64,000 nt of DNA. It comes from Marinisporobacter balticus (GTDB taxonomy: Bacteria > Bacillota > Clostridia > Peptostreptococcales > Thermotaleaceae). The notes under the pieces were generated by a model. It was not told where the DNA came from. It did not search any database and saw only the letters and a program-made list of their open reading frames with translations. This document shows, piece by piece, positions 36,155 through 45,236 of the stretch. The stretch covers positions 13,848 to 77,847 of the forward strand of contig NZ_SLWV01000016.1 in assembly GCF_004345705.1 (NCBI RefSeq), read 5' to 3'. Both the position numbers and the translations under genes were made by a program. The stretch's first letter is position 1, and each line of letters opens with the position of its first letter.

Positions 36155-37093
36155 TTATTTCATCTTCACAACTTCTTTTACAGCTTTCACAATATACACT
36201 GCTGTTAAACCATACTTTTCCATCAATTCATCCGGTTTTCCAGATTCTCCAAAGGTATCCTTCGTTCCAATTCTTTTCATTGGTACAGGTTTATTTTCTA
36301 CTAAAACTTCAGCAACTGCTGAACCAAGTCCCCCAATAATATTGTGCTCTTCTGCTGTAACAATTGCACCTGTATCGGTAGCTGCCTTTATGATGATATC
36401 TTGATCAATCGGCTTAATGGTATGCATGTCTATTACGCTGACTTCAATATTCTCTTCTTTTAATAACGCTCTAGCCTCTAAAGCTTGTGCAACCATAATT
36501 CCTGTTGCAATGATTGTCGCATCTTTTCCTGTCTCTACTTGGATTGCTTTTCCTATTTCGAATTGTAAATCTTCATCATATATAACAGGAACACTCGCTC
36601 TACCAAATCTTGCATATACTGGACCATTATACGCTGCCATTGCAAAAACAGCTTTTTCCGCTGATACCCCATCAGCAGGATTTAGTACGACCATATTTGG
36701 AATTGCGCGCATACATGCAAGGTCTTCTAATGCTTGATGAGATGCGCCATCTTCTCCTACAGTAATCCCAGCATGTGTTGCGCATACCTTTACATTTAAC
36801 TTTGGATAACATACGGAGTTTCTTATGATTTCAAAAGCTCTACCTGATGCAAACATTGCAAAAGTACTTGCAAATGGAATTTTCCCACTTGTTGCAAGCC
36901 CTGCTGCAGTTCCAATTAAATTTTGTTCTGCAATTCCCATATTAAAGAATCTTTCTGGAAATTCTTTTTTGAAATCAGCAGTCTTTGTAGATTTTGATAA
37001 ATCTGCATCTAATACAATCACATTTTCATTTGCTTTTCCCAAACTTACTAATGCTTTTCCATAGGATTCTCTTGTCGCTATTTTTTTACTCAT
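36155..37093 (-). CDS. Transketolase, C-terminal subunit
   Basis: 312 residues covering the pyrimidine-binding and C-terminal domains of transketolase. FFNMGIAEQNLIGTAAGLA contains the TPP-activating Glu, and GEDGASHQALEDLA and GRASVPV are also present. It pairs with the N-terminal subunit encoded just upstream; the start codon overlaps that gene's stop by one base (TAATG), so the two are made together. The pentose phosphate enzyme transfers two-carbon units between sugar phosphates. Confidence 0.95.
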   Translation of the reverse strand: MSKKIATRESYGKALVSLGKANENVIVLDADLSKSTKTADFKKEFPERFFNMGIAEQNLIGTAAGLATSGKIPFASTFAMFASGRAFEIIRNSVCYPKLNVKVCATHAGITVGEDGASHQALEDLACMRAIPNMVVLNPADGVSAEKAVFAMAAYNGPVYARFGRASVPVIYDEDLQFEIGKAIQVETGKDATIIATGIMVAQALEARALLKEENIEVSVIDMHTIKPIDQDIIIKAATDTGAIVTAEEHNIIGGLGSAVAEVLVENKPVPMKRIGTKDTFGESGKPDELMEKYGLTAVYIVKAVKEVVKMK

Positions 37094-37920
37094 TACCTGG
37101 CACCTCCTAATTCTTCCAGTGCTTTTTGGGCTTCTTCATCCTTCGGCGCACTACCATGCCAACCTGCTTGATTTTCCATGTAAGATACCCCTTTTCCTTT
37201 GATTGTTTTCGCAATAATCATAGTAGGTTGATCTTTCACTTCCTCCGCCTTGTCAAGTGCACCAATAATTTCTTCTAAATTGTGTCCATCTATTTCAATG
37301 ACAACCCATCCAAAACTTTCCCATTTCTCCTTGATCGGATGAATATTCATTACTTCCTCATTTTTCCCATCTATTTGTAAACCATTAAAATCAAGTATCG
37401 CTGTCAAATTATCTAGCTTATAATGGCTCGCTGACATCGCTGCTTCCCAAACCAGTCCTTCTTGTACTTCTCCATCTCCTAAAAGGACATAGGTTCTATT
37501 TTCTTTTTTATCAATCTTTGAGGCTATGGCCATACCAATTGTAGATGAGAATCCTTGTCCTAAAGATCCTGTGGACATTTCAACCCCTGGTATTCCTTTC
37601 ATATCTGGATGGCCTTGTAGCATAGCACCCATCTGTCTAAGTTTTAATAATTCCTCTTTAGCAAAAAATCCTTTTTCTGCCAAAGTTGCATAAAGAACTG
37701 GTGCTGCATGTCCTTTAGACAATACAAATCGATCCCTACCTTCCCATTTAGGATTTTTAGGATCTACTTTCATCTTATGAAAATATAATGCTGTTAAAAT
37801 ATCTGCGGCGGATAATGACCCACCAGGATGACCTGAACCTGCGCTATGGACTGCTTTGATAATTCCTTTTCGAATTTCTGTGGCAGTTTTTTGTAATTGT
37901 TCATAATCTACATTTGCCAA
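37093..37920 (-). CDS. Transketolase, N-terminal subunit
   Basis: 275 residues, the TPP-binding half: HSAGSGHPGGSLSAADIL, SKGHAAPVLY and the cofactor motif GDGEVQEGLVWEA ending in DFNG. Split transketolase is common in Clostridia and archaea. The start is TTG at 37920 with a GGAGGG site 7 nt upstream. It lies 25 bp after the YitT gene, so yitT-tktN-tktC may form one transcript. Confidence 0.95.
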   Translation of the reverse strand: MANVDYEQLQKTATEIRKGIIKAVHSAGSGHPGGSLSAADILTALYFHKMKVDPKNPKWEGRDRFVLSKGHAAPVLYATLAEKGFFAKEELLKLRQMGAMLQGHPDMKGIPGVEMSTGSLGQGFSSTIGMAIASKIDKKENRTYVLLGDGEVQEGLVWEAAMSASHYKLDNLTAILDFNGLQIDGKNEEVMNIHPIKEKWESFGWVVIEIDGHNLEEIIGALDKAEEVKDQPTMIIAKTIKGKGVSYMENQAGWHGSAPKDEEAQKALEELGGAR

Positions 37921-37945
37921 TCTAAAACCCTCCTCATATGTATTT

Positions 37946-38806
37946 TTATTTTCTAAAGCCTTCTCCTAATACCTCATGTACTGTGGTAACCATCATAAAA
38001 GCATGTTCATCTATCGCATGCACAATATTTTTTAATTTTATTACTTGTGATCTATCAACAATACACAAAAGTACATCTTTATCATTTCCTGTATACATGC
38101 CTTTCCCATTGAGTACTGTAACACCTCTATCAAGAGTAGCCATGATTTCTCCTCCTATTTTTTTAGGATCATTAGAAATAATAAAAAAAGCCTTTGCATA
38201 ATTTAGCCCCTCAATGATAAAATCTGCAATTTTCACAATTATATACAGCGTAATAATAGAATATAGCGCTGTTTCTAGCTTTCTATTTACAACTCCTGCA
38301 GTTACTACTACCATTAAATCGATTGTCATCATTAGTTTTGGAATACTCAAGCTAGGTATATATTTATTAAGTACTGCACCTACTAGATCAGTACCACCTG
38401 TAGTTCCTCCTGATTTAAAGACTAATCCAATACCAACACCCATTAATACGCCACCATATAAGGTAGATAATAATAGATCATTTGTACCAATAATATTTTT
38501 CCCTAATAGCGTTATAATTAATCTAATAAATAGAGATAAGATAAGTGTTCCATAAGCAGTTTTTAATCCAAATTTTTTTCCTAAAGTCATAAGCCCTATG
38601 ATAAATAACGGAATATTTATTACTAAGTTTGTCAAATCAATAGGCACACCAGTTAATTTTCGTATAATAATAGCTATTCCTGTAACACCACCTGGTGCAA
38701 TGGTATTCGGCTCTAAAAAAAATAAGAGTGCAAAAGCCATGATAAAAGTTCCTATCGTAATCAATAAATAATCCAAAATAACTGAAGTTTTTAGTTTATT
38801 CGTCAT
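37946..38806 (-). CDS. YitT-family membrane protein
   Basis: 286 residues from ATG 38806, chosen over GTG 38815 because GAGGTG is well spaced from it. Five to six transmembrane segments in the first 185 residues with the family motifs LEPNTIAPGGVTGIAI and GGTTGGTDL. A soluble C-terminal DUF2179 domain follows (GVTVLNGKGMYTGNDKDVL). YitT proteins are widespread in Firmicutes and their transported substrate, if any, is unknown. Immediately upstream of the transketolase genes. Confidence 0.88.
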   Translation of the reverse strand: MTNKLKTSVILDYLLITIGTFIMAFALLFFLEPNTIAPGGVTGIAIIIRKLTGVPIDLTNLVINIPLFIIGLMTLGKKFGLKTAYGTLILSLFIRLIITLLGKNIIGTNDLLLSTLYGGVLMGVGIGLVFKSGGTTGGTDLVGAVLNKYIPSLSIPKLMMTIDLMVVVTAGVVNRKLETALYSIITLYIIVKIADFIIEGLNYAKAFFIISNDPKKIGGEIMATLDRGVTVLNGKGMYTGNDKDVLLCIVDRSQVIKLKNIVHAIDEHAFMMVTTVHEVLGEGFRK

Positions 38807-38925
38807 AATTTTCACCTCACCTATTATATCACAGTAATTTATTTAATCCATTTTCTTTTTTAAATTTATACATTTAAACTAAGAAAAGATACGGATTCCA
38901 GCCATTGAACCCTTATCATCTATGA

Positions 38926-39651
38926 TTATTGCTTACACAATAAAACTTTTATCATAAACTTTGGTAAAGCCAACATTCTTTTGTATCTCCAAGGCTCTTT
39001 TGCTAGTCTATAAAACCACTCAAGTCCTAATTTTTGATAAATCTCAGGTGCTCTTTTAGCTGTTCCTGCCCAAATATCCACACTGCCTCCAACACCCATT
39101 ACAAGCTTTACTTGCAGTTTTTCTTTATATTTTCCCATCCAAAGTTCTTGCTTTGGAGCCCCTAATGCCAAAAATAAAATATCCGGTTTGCATGCATTAA
39201 TATTTTCTATAATTTTCATTTCATCTTCTGTTTTAAAATACCCATCGCGAAAACCTTTGATTCCTATCATTGAGAATTTCTCTTTAATATTTTTACATGC
39301 AGCTTCTGCTACTCCAGGTTTTCCCCCTAAAATATAAATACTCTTTTTATGGTCATTGCAATGTTTTAAAATCTTATGCATCAAATCAACACCAGTGACT
39401 CTTTCCTCAAGACCTTTGCCCCGAATTTTAGAGGCGTATATTAACCCAATGCCATCTGGTATCACTAAATCTGCTTCATTGATTGTTTTAAATAATGCTA
39501 AATCTTTTTGTGCCTCCATTACAATTTCTGTATTAGGTGTAATAACAATATTGCATTTTTGTGTACCTAAAAATGCTACACAACGCTTAAGGGCATCTTC
39601 TAAATTCCCTTTATCGATTAATACACCCATAATATCTGCTCTATTCCTCAC
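38926..39651 (-). CDS. WecG/TagA/CpsF-family glycosyltransferase
   Basis: 241 residues, GT26 family. The N-terminus has VITPNTEIVMEA and DGIGLIYASKIRG, then ERVTGVDL and YILGGKPGVAEAA. The C-terminal half carries LFLALGAPKQELWM and VGGSVDIWAGTAKRAP, ending in the membrane-associating tail EPWRYKRM. In TagA the enzyme adds ManNAc to undecaprenyl-linked GlcNAc, the second step of wall-polymer assembly. It starts at GTG 39651, inside the end of csaB, with AAGGAAGG 7 nt upstream. It follows csaB, DUF5693 and murJ in one operon. Confidence 0.93.
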   Translation of the reverse strand: MRNRADIMGVLIDKGNLEDALKRCVAFLGTQKCNIVITPNTEIVMEAQKDLALFKTINEADLVIPDGIGLIYASKIRGKGLEERVTGVDLMHKILKHCNDHKKSIYILGGKPGVAEAACKNIKEKFSMIGIKGFRDGYFKTEDEMKIIENINACKPDILFLALGAPKQELWMGKYKEKLQVKLVMGVGGSVDIWAGTAKRAPEIYQKLGLEWFYRLAKEPWRYKRMLALPKFMIKVLLCKQ

Positions 39652-40759
39652 GTTGATGCCTTCCTTTCTTTAGAAGCTCAATCACCAATTTTTCATTGAT
39701 TCTTGCTTTTTCTTGAAGCTTTTTTACTCTTTGGGTTAGTATATTTTTATACGCTTCGTGCTTTTTTTGTATCAATTCTATTTCTAAAATTAAATCTACA
39801 TAATTTAACCCTTCTGTACTACATAGTGTTTTTAATTGTAGCGATTTCATAAAACTATCAATTTTAGGATCATATGAAATAGCGATAATAGGCACATTCA
39901 TGATCGCTGCAAATATTAAAGAATGTAATCTTACACCCACAAGCAAATCTAGATTTCCTACAATCCCTAGCATTTCCTCTATATCATATTTATTTTTAAT
40001 AAAAAATGCTTTTTGCTCCATCTTATGCGCTATTTCTTCCAAAATTTTTATATCTTCTCCAAAATGGAAGGGGATAAATACCACATCCACATTTGAATGT
40101 TCAATCAGTTTATCTGCTGTCTTGCAAATATTTGATAAAAATTCATCATTATCACGCCATCCTCTAATCGCAAATCCTATTAATGGCTTTTCACTTTGAT
40201 GATCCATTCCTTCTTTTGTTAAAATCTCTCTTCCTGTTTTCTTATTTCCTTGCTTCAAACTAATTACAGGATCAGCTGTTACATAAATATCTGGTGTATA
40301 AACCCCAATCTTTTTTAATAATTCTTTGGATTTTTCATCTCTTACACTAATACAATCCACTTTATTAAGAACCCATTGCACCATATATTTATTGAACCAT
40401 TTGTTAATAGGTCCTATCCCTTGACTATAGATTAATACTTTTTTTCTTAAAATGATAGCCATAAATATAATCACTAGATAATACGTGATACTTCTACCAC
40501 TTGTAACATCTTGTAATAAGCTTCCACCTCCACTAATAAATACTTCACAATTTTTGATCGCTTTATATATTTGAAAAATGTTTTTTCTATCAATTGCATT
40601 TATTTTATGTTTTTGTGAAGTACTTTCAGGATTTACAGATAATACGGTTATTTCAATATCTTTTATAGAATCTTTTAAATTGTTTACAATAGCAGTTAAT
40701 ATAGATTCATCCCCCACATTATTGAAGCCATAATACCCTGAAATTACGATCTTACCCAT
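39641..40759 (-). CDS. csaB: Polysaccharide pyruvyl transferase CsaB
   Basis: 372 residues, GT-B fold pyruvyl transferase. ISGYYGFNNVGDESIL at the N-terminus, SGGGSLLQD, GQGIGPI, and GVRLHSLIFA with the active-site histidine near the C-terminus are all diagnostic. CsaB adds ketal pyruvate from PEP to a sugar of the secondary wall polymer, creating the ligand for SLH domains of S-layer proteins. Its neighbours support wall-polymer work. ATG 40759 overlaps the end of the DUF5693 gene by 8 bp; GAGGAG is inside that gene. Confidence 0.95.
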   Translation of the reverse strand: MGKIVISGYYGFNNVGDESILTAIVNNLKDSIKDIEITVLSVNPESTSQKHKINAIDRKNIFQIYKAIKNCEVFISGGGSLLQDVTSGRSITYYLVIIFMAIILRKKVLIYSQGIGPINKWFNKYMVQWVLNKVDCISVRDEKSKELLKKIGVYTPDIYVTADPVISLKQGNKKTGREILTKEGMDHQSEKPLIGFAIRGWRDNDEFLSNICKTADKLIEHSNVDVVFIPFHFGEDIKILEEIAHKMEQKAFFIKNKYDIEEMLGIVGNLDLLVGVRLHSLIFAAIMNVPIIAISYDPKIDSFMKSLQLKTLCSTEGLNYVDLILEIELIQKKHEAYKNILTQRVKKLQEKARINEKLVIELLKKGRHQREE

Positions 40760-42911
40760 CAAGTTTTTCTCCTCTCAAACGCCTAAACATCTTCATAATA
40801 CCATATATTACCAAAACATAAATTATTCCAAGTAATATACCAAATATTAAGGAGTATCCAGTTCTTAGAAGAGATAAGACCATCGGAGTTCTTAGATGGC
40901 AAAAAGTATTTACAATAGAAGTTTGTCCAATTACTGTAGCTAATCCAAATATGAAAACAAGATGCTTATATCCATATTTTGCTACAGCAACACCCATTAT
41001 TAGTGCCGGAAAAGCAAATAAAAATTCTTTATTTCTTGGTCTAGCAAATAATTTTTCCTCTAATGTGTTTCTAAAAATCATTTCTAAATCTGATGGTGTT
41101 ATATTTGTTTCATGCCCCGTTCTAGCCATGTATATATATCCAATAACACCTAGCACAACCCCTACAATTACATATACAATCTTTACATTATCAAACAATA
41201 TTCCTTTTATATCTTCCCATTTTATTGCCGTAGATTCACCTGGAGCTTTATGATTCTTATAACCAAAGTATCCAAGATATAGTATCATAAAAATGGAAAT
41301 TGGAACTAATTGACTAAACTTGACCCCTCTAAAAATACTCATTTCCAGTAAATATTCAATATCTGACAGAATTGTTCCTACCATCAATGCTCCTATAGCT
41401 GAAATTCCAGAACATATGATTAAATCTTTGATTCCTAATCCAATAATTTTAAAAATATGTTCTTTCTTTATTTGTTGATTATAGTAATCTCTACATCGTT
41501 TGCAAAAATACGCCATAGAAAGAGAAGGAAATATAATGGCTGCACTTAAAGCCAATAGCATCGTTGCTAAAGAAGGTTTTACAACCACGATGCCCGTTAC
41601 ACCTAATAATCCTAGTCCCAATAATATATGCTTATATTTTTCTTTTAACTGAAGCATCGCATTAAGTAATAAAATCCCCGCTGCTACAATTCCCCATCCG
41701 ATCAAAATTTTATAACGATTTCTTACTTTATTTGATTCCATTACACTAGCCTGTCCTAGCGTCATCTCATGTTCACGAATCCTCGTTTTGAATCCATCAA
41801 ACATTTTTACATATTCTGATCTATCTGTTACATAAATATTTTCTTCATATTTGAAAGGTTTAAAATAAATCACCCGTATATTTCTTTCTGTTACTGCTCT
41901 AAACAAAGTATTTTCTATTTCCTCTGCACCTTTATAATTATAATACTGAAACCTTTTTTGAATATAATCTGCCATACTAAAAACTCTTACCGCATTATAT
42001 CCTAAATTTCTTGTCAACTCATATAATCCATCTTGCTCAATATGTTCTCTTTGAACCCCCGATTCAATCATTCCAACCTTTATGTCATTTTTTTTCATAT
42101 AATCTTCTAAAATATTTAATCCATCAGGATACCCTAAAACTTCTGACCCACCAAATATAAAATAAGCAGGTTTTATATTGAATTTTTTATAATCATCAAT
42201 GGTTGCTTTTACAAGCTTATTGCCACTAAATCTTTTATAATTATTCGGTCTTGGAACTACATTAAGCCCACTGTTCTTTATTAAATTCACCTTTTTTTGA
42301 TCTAATCCTAACCCGACCCTTATCAATTTGGAAGAATAAAGACTTGAAACTTCTTTAAAGCCTTTCTCTTTTGCATCAAATATCTTCTCCATTTGTGTAT
42401 ATAATCCATCTTCTACCGTTCCATCTAGTAAAAACATATATTTATCTTTTGAATTGATTATTTTAAATTTATTTTCATCATATCGACTCTCTAGTCCTTC
42501 TTTTATAAAATTGTAAAGTTCTTTTGAATTTGTAGTAGCTAAAAGATCATACGCATCAATTTCATTTGTATTTAGGTAATCTACCAATGGTTTAGGATAT
42601 TTTTTCTCCCACTCCATATCTTTTATGATGTTTCCAATCATTTCTACCTTCAAAGGCTTATTTTCATCCATCATAGACTCAAAGTTTTCTTCATTTAATG
42701 CTACAGCACGAACCCCTTGTCCTTTTAATTTATGAAACCACCACCCTAAGTCATGCTCTGATTGTTTTGCCATTTTTTCAAATTCATTATAATCTAAAAC
42801 CACATCTACTGTCTTATTATTTGATTCTACAGTCATTCTTTTATAAGCTACCATAGAAGAAATCAATACTGCAAAAGCTACAATCAATAATAAAATATAA
42901 TTTTTTTTCAT
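40752..42911 (-). CDS. DUF5693 family membrane protein
   Basis: 719 residues. One N-terminal transmembrane helix (about 5-22), an external domain of about 380 residues beginning VDVVLDYNEFEKMAKQS with repeated alpha-beta units, then eight or more membrane segments from about 405 to 712. The external part resembles a TIM-barrel-like fold in layout only. The family is found next to csaB in Clostridia, so an export or polymerisation step for the wall polymer is likely, but no biochemical role is established to my knowledge. It lies between murJ and csaB. Confidence 0.82.
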   Translation of the reverse strand: MKKNYILLLIVAFAVLISSMVAYKRMTVESNNKTVDVVLDYNEFEKMAKQSEHDLGWWFHKLKGQGVRAVALNEENFESMMDENKPLKVEMIGNIIKDMEWEKKYPKPLVDYLNTNEIDAYDLLATTNSKELYNFIKEGLESRYDENKFKIINSKDKYMFLLDGTVEDGLYTQMEKIFDAKEKGFKEVSSLYSSKLIRVGLGLDQKKVNLIKNSGLNVVPRPNNYKRFSGNKLVKATIDDYKKFNIKPAYFIFGGSEVLGYPDGLNILEDYMKKNDIKVGMIESGVQREHIEQDGLYELTRNLGYNAVRVFSMADYIQKRFQYYNYKGAEEIENTLFRAVTERNIRVIYFKPFKYEENIYVTDRSEYVKMFDGFKTRIREHEMTLGQASVMESNKVRNRYKILIGWGIVAAGILLLNAMLQLKEKYKHILLGLGLLGVTGIVVVKPSLATMLLALSAAIIFPSLSMAYFCKRCRDYYNQQIKKEHIFKIIGLGIKDLIICSGISAIGALMVGTILSDIEYLLEMSIFRGVKFSQLVPISIFMILYLGYFGYKNHKAPGESTAIKWEDIKGILFDNVKIVYVIVGVVLGVIGYIYMARTGHETNITPSDLEMIFRNTLEEKLFARPRNKEFLFAFPALIMGVAVAKYGYKHLVFIFGLATVIGQTSIVNTFCHLRTPMVLSLLRTGYSLIFGILLGIIYVLVIYGIMKMFRRLRGEKLDG

Positions 42912-42943
42912 TCTCTCACATCCTTTGTTATTATATAGATCCT

Positions 42944-44515
42944 TTATTTATTTCCTTTTAATTTTATTGTTATTGGTTTTATAAAATAGTTATATATCGT
43001 AAAAGCTTCTTCTATTTTTAGCTTCATGGTTACAAAAGCATATACAACACCACCTAAAACACTTGGAATCATTACTGTAATGATCTTTCCTATTAAATTT
43101 TTATCATAAAAATATATATTTAATAGGCTAACGCTTGGAATAACCACTACACCCATCATACAACAACTGATGCAAACTTTTGAAAATGTATACAATAGCT
43201 TTTTCATATCAAGATAACCCATTTTTCGCTTAAATGCTATAAGTAATAAAGCAGCCCCTATAGTAGAGGCGGTTGCTGTTCCTATGGCTAATCCCGCAAC
43301 ATCAAACTTTCCGACCAATAGCCAATTCAATAGCATATTTAAGCCAATAATGATTATACCATATAAGACAGGTGTTTTTTTATCATTTCGTGCATACAAG
43401 GCTTTATTAATTACATCTAAAACACCAAAGCTCATCATCCCTAAAGCATAACAAGCAAATATCAACCCTGTAATATTGGTAGCGTGGTGACTAAATTGTC
43501 CTCTTTCAAACACCAAACCAATAATTGGATTTCTTAGCATAACAATTCCTGCTGTCATTGGTAATAAGATAAAGATCATTAATTTTATAATAGAAGTAAT
43601 AAACGCTGCATATTGTTTTGGTTTTAAGTTTACTGCTTTTTCTGCAAACTTTGGAAACATCACTGTATTAATGCCTAAAACAGTCGTAGTAGTAATTGCT
43701 TGATATAAAATATTTGCATAATGCAAAAATGATATTTTTCCATTTCCTAGAAAAGATGCTTGTTTTTCATCTAATAAAATATTCATTTGACTAATAGATG
43801 TAACAATCATAATAGATACAATCATTGAAAAAAATTCTTTTATATATTCATCATGAAAATTTATATATAATCTATATCTATATCCTTCTTTATAGAGAGA
43901 AGGTCCCATGGTTAGAAATTGCAATACCCATCCAATTAATGTAACAACCGCCAATCCCTTTACCCCATATTTTTGTGAAAAAAAACATAAAAAAGCAATC
44001 ATAATGATATTAGCAGGAAGACTAATAATCGATGTTATTTTAAATCTTTCCATTGATTGTAGCAAAGATACAAATACATAAGTAATACAGATACATATAA
44101 TAATCGGAAACATAATTCGTGTTAAACTTACAGTCAATTGAAACTTATAGTCATCAAATCCACTAGCAAGAGCCCCAATAATTTGTTTGGAGAATACTTC
44201 GCCTAACACTGTGAAAATCACTGCCATACAAATTAAAATATTTAACAAGTTATTTACAAAAGAAAAAGCTTCTTTTTGGGTTTGCTTGTTCAATATCCTT
44301 ACAATAATAGGAATCGTTGCAACAATAATAGCAGTTCCAAAACTTACAAATACAATAGAAGTACTATTTAGCGCCATAATATATGCATCCGATTCCATAT
44401 TTGCCCCTAATTTACTTCCTAATAAAGCATCTCTAAAAAATCCTAAAAATTTAGCAAAGAAAGTTAAACTCATCACTGCAAAAATGGTCTTCACTGTTTT
44501 TTTATAATTATTCAT
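42944..44515 (-). CDS. murJ: MurJ/MviN-type lipid flippase
   Basis: 523 residues from ATG 44515, selected because GGAGG lies 5 nt upstream. The frame extends to 44545, but that extension is inside the preceding terminator. Fourteen hydrophobic segments; the family features SLTFFAKFLGFFRDALLGSKLG near the start and LRNPIIGLVFERGQFSHHAT in the middle are visible. It moves polyprenyl-linked precursors across the membrane. Gene order (murJ, DUF5693, csaB, tagA) suggests it may serve the secondary wall polymer instead of, or as well as, lipid II. Confidence 0.9.
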   Translation of the reverse strand: MNNYKKTVKTIFAVMSLTFFAKFLGFFRDALLGSKLGANMESDAYIMALNSTSIVFVSFGTAIIVATIPIIVRILNKQTQKEAFSFVNNLLNILICMAVIFTVLGEVFSKQIIGALASGFDDYKFQLTVSLTRIMFPIIICICITYVFVSLLQSMERFKITSIISLPANIIMIAFLCFFSQKYGVKGLAVVTLIGWVLQFLTMGPSLYKEGYRYRLYINFHDEYIKEFFSMIVSIMIVTSISQMNILLDEKQASFLGNGKISFLHYANILYQAITTTTVLGINTVMFPKFAEKAVNLKPKQYAAFITSIIKLMIFILLPMTAGIVMLRNPIIGLVFERGQFSHHATNITGLIFACYALGMMSFGVLDVINKALYARNDKKTPVLYGIIIIGLNMLLNWLLVGKFDVAGLAIGTATASTIGAALLLIAFKRKMGYLDMKKLLYTFSKVCISCCMMGVVVIPSVSLLNIYFYDKNLIGKIITVMIPSVLGGVVYAFVTMKLKIEEAFTIYNYFIKPITIKLKGNK

Positions 44516-44532
44516 GCTTACCTCCATGACTG

Positions 44533-44555
44533 AAAAAAAGCGCACACGCGCTTTT
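44533..44555 (-). terminator. Terminator between the small secreted protein gene and murJ
   Basis: Stem AAAAGCGC (44536-44543) / GCGCTTTT (44548-44555) with loop ACAC, then seven T on the minus strand. It overlaps the stop codon of the upstream gene and ends only a few bases before the murJ ribosome binding site, so any readthrough would feed murJ. Confidence 0.85.
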
Positions 44556-45051
44556 ATTGAATCCCATAACTTCCTTTAATCAATATGAATGTCTTATCTA
44601 CAAAAACTTCTATTCCTCTTCCATCATCTCGTGGTAATAAAAGTAAATGATTTAGGGGAATTATTTCACCATTTTTTAAGTCTTTTCCTGAAATTAAATC
44701 AGCGACTCCTCCTGATGCACTCGCAATAGCCAACGCACCTCCAGAACGAATAATGATTTCTGTACTTGCTCCACCAATAACCCTTTGTCCTTTTTGAACT
44801 TCTACGATTTCAAATACTGGTGTTTGTAAATTAGTTTGCTTCTCATTATTTGTTTTTACTGACAGCTCTTCAATCTTTTGATCTATGTAAAATTTAAGCT
44901 GCTGATTTCTTAATTCTACGTAACTCTTTGTAATAATAGGATCTTCCTGTGATCCTGGATCAGTACCCATAGCCATTACAATATAAGAAAATGATAAAAT
45001 AACCATACAAGTACTCAGTATTATAAAAAAAGCCTTTCGCCTCTTTTGCAT
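44554..45051 (-). CDS. Small conserved secreted or membrane-anchored protein of unknown function
   Basis: 165 residues. One N-terminal hydrophobic helix (about 8-28), then a short charged helix (ELRNQQLKFYIDQKIEEL). A compact domain follows with VEVQKGQRVIGGASTEIIIR, GGALAIASASGGVADLI and LLLPRDDGRGIEV. The glycine- and alanine-rich core looks like a beta-rich binding domain. I recognise it as a protein often found near murJ/csaB-type genes in Clostridia but know no name or function. Start ATG 45051 after GGGGG. A palindrome sits in its promoter region. Confidence 0.7.
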   Translation of the reverse strand: MQKRRKAFFIILSTCMVILSFSYIVMAMGTDPGSQEDPIITKSYVELRNQQLKFYIDQKIEELSVKTNNEKQTNLQTPVFEIVEVQKGQRVIGGASTEIIIRSGGALAIASASGGVADLISGKDLKNGEIIPLNHLLLLPRDDGRGIEVFVDKTFILIKGSYGIQ

Positions 45052-45120
45052 ACTTTCATTCCCCCTATATCTACATATTTTTTTGTATTTTACAATGTAA
45101 TTTGTACTACTTCATTTTAT

Positions 45121-45137
45121 CACAAAATAGTTTTGTG
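45121..45137. promoter_or_regulatory. Operator-like palindrome before the small secreted protein gene
   Basis: CACAAAATAGTTTTGTG is a perfect 7-3-7 inverted repeat, 70 bp upstream of the start codon. On the minus strand it is followed by ATAAAATG, a possible -10, and preceded by TTACAA, so it would lie between promoter elements. The regulator is unknown. Confidence 0.45.
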
Positions 45138-45176
45138 TTGTAAATATATTATCAAATTTTTACAGATCTACACATT

Positions 45177-45225
45177 CCAAAAATTAACAATATATCAACA
45201 TTTCTTTTATATTTCGTATTGTTAA
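45177..45225 (-). terminator. Probable terminator of the MBOAT operon
   Basis: TTAACAATA (45184-45192) and TATTGTTAA (45217-45225) pair over 9 bp with a 24-nt loop, followed on the minus strand by TTTTT. The large loop makes it weaker than its neighbours. Confidence 0.5.
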
Positions 45226-45236
45226 TAACATAAATA

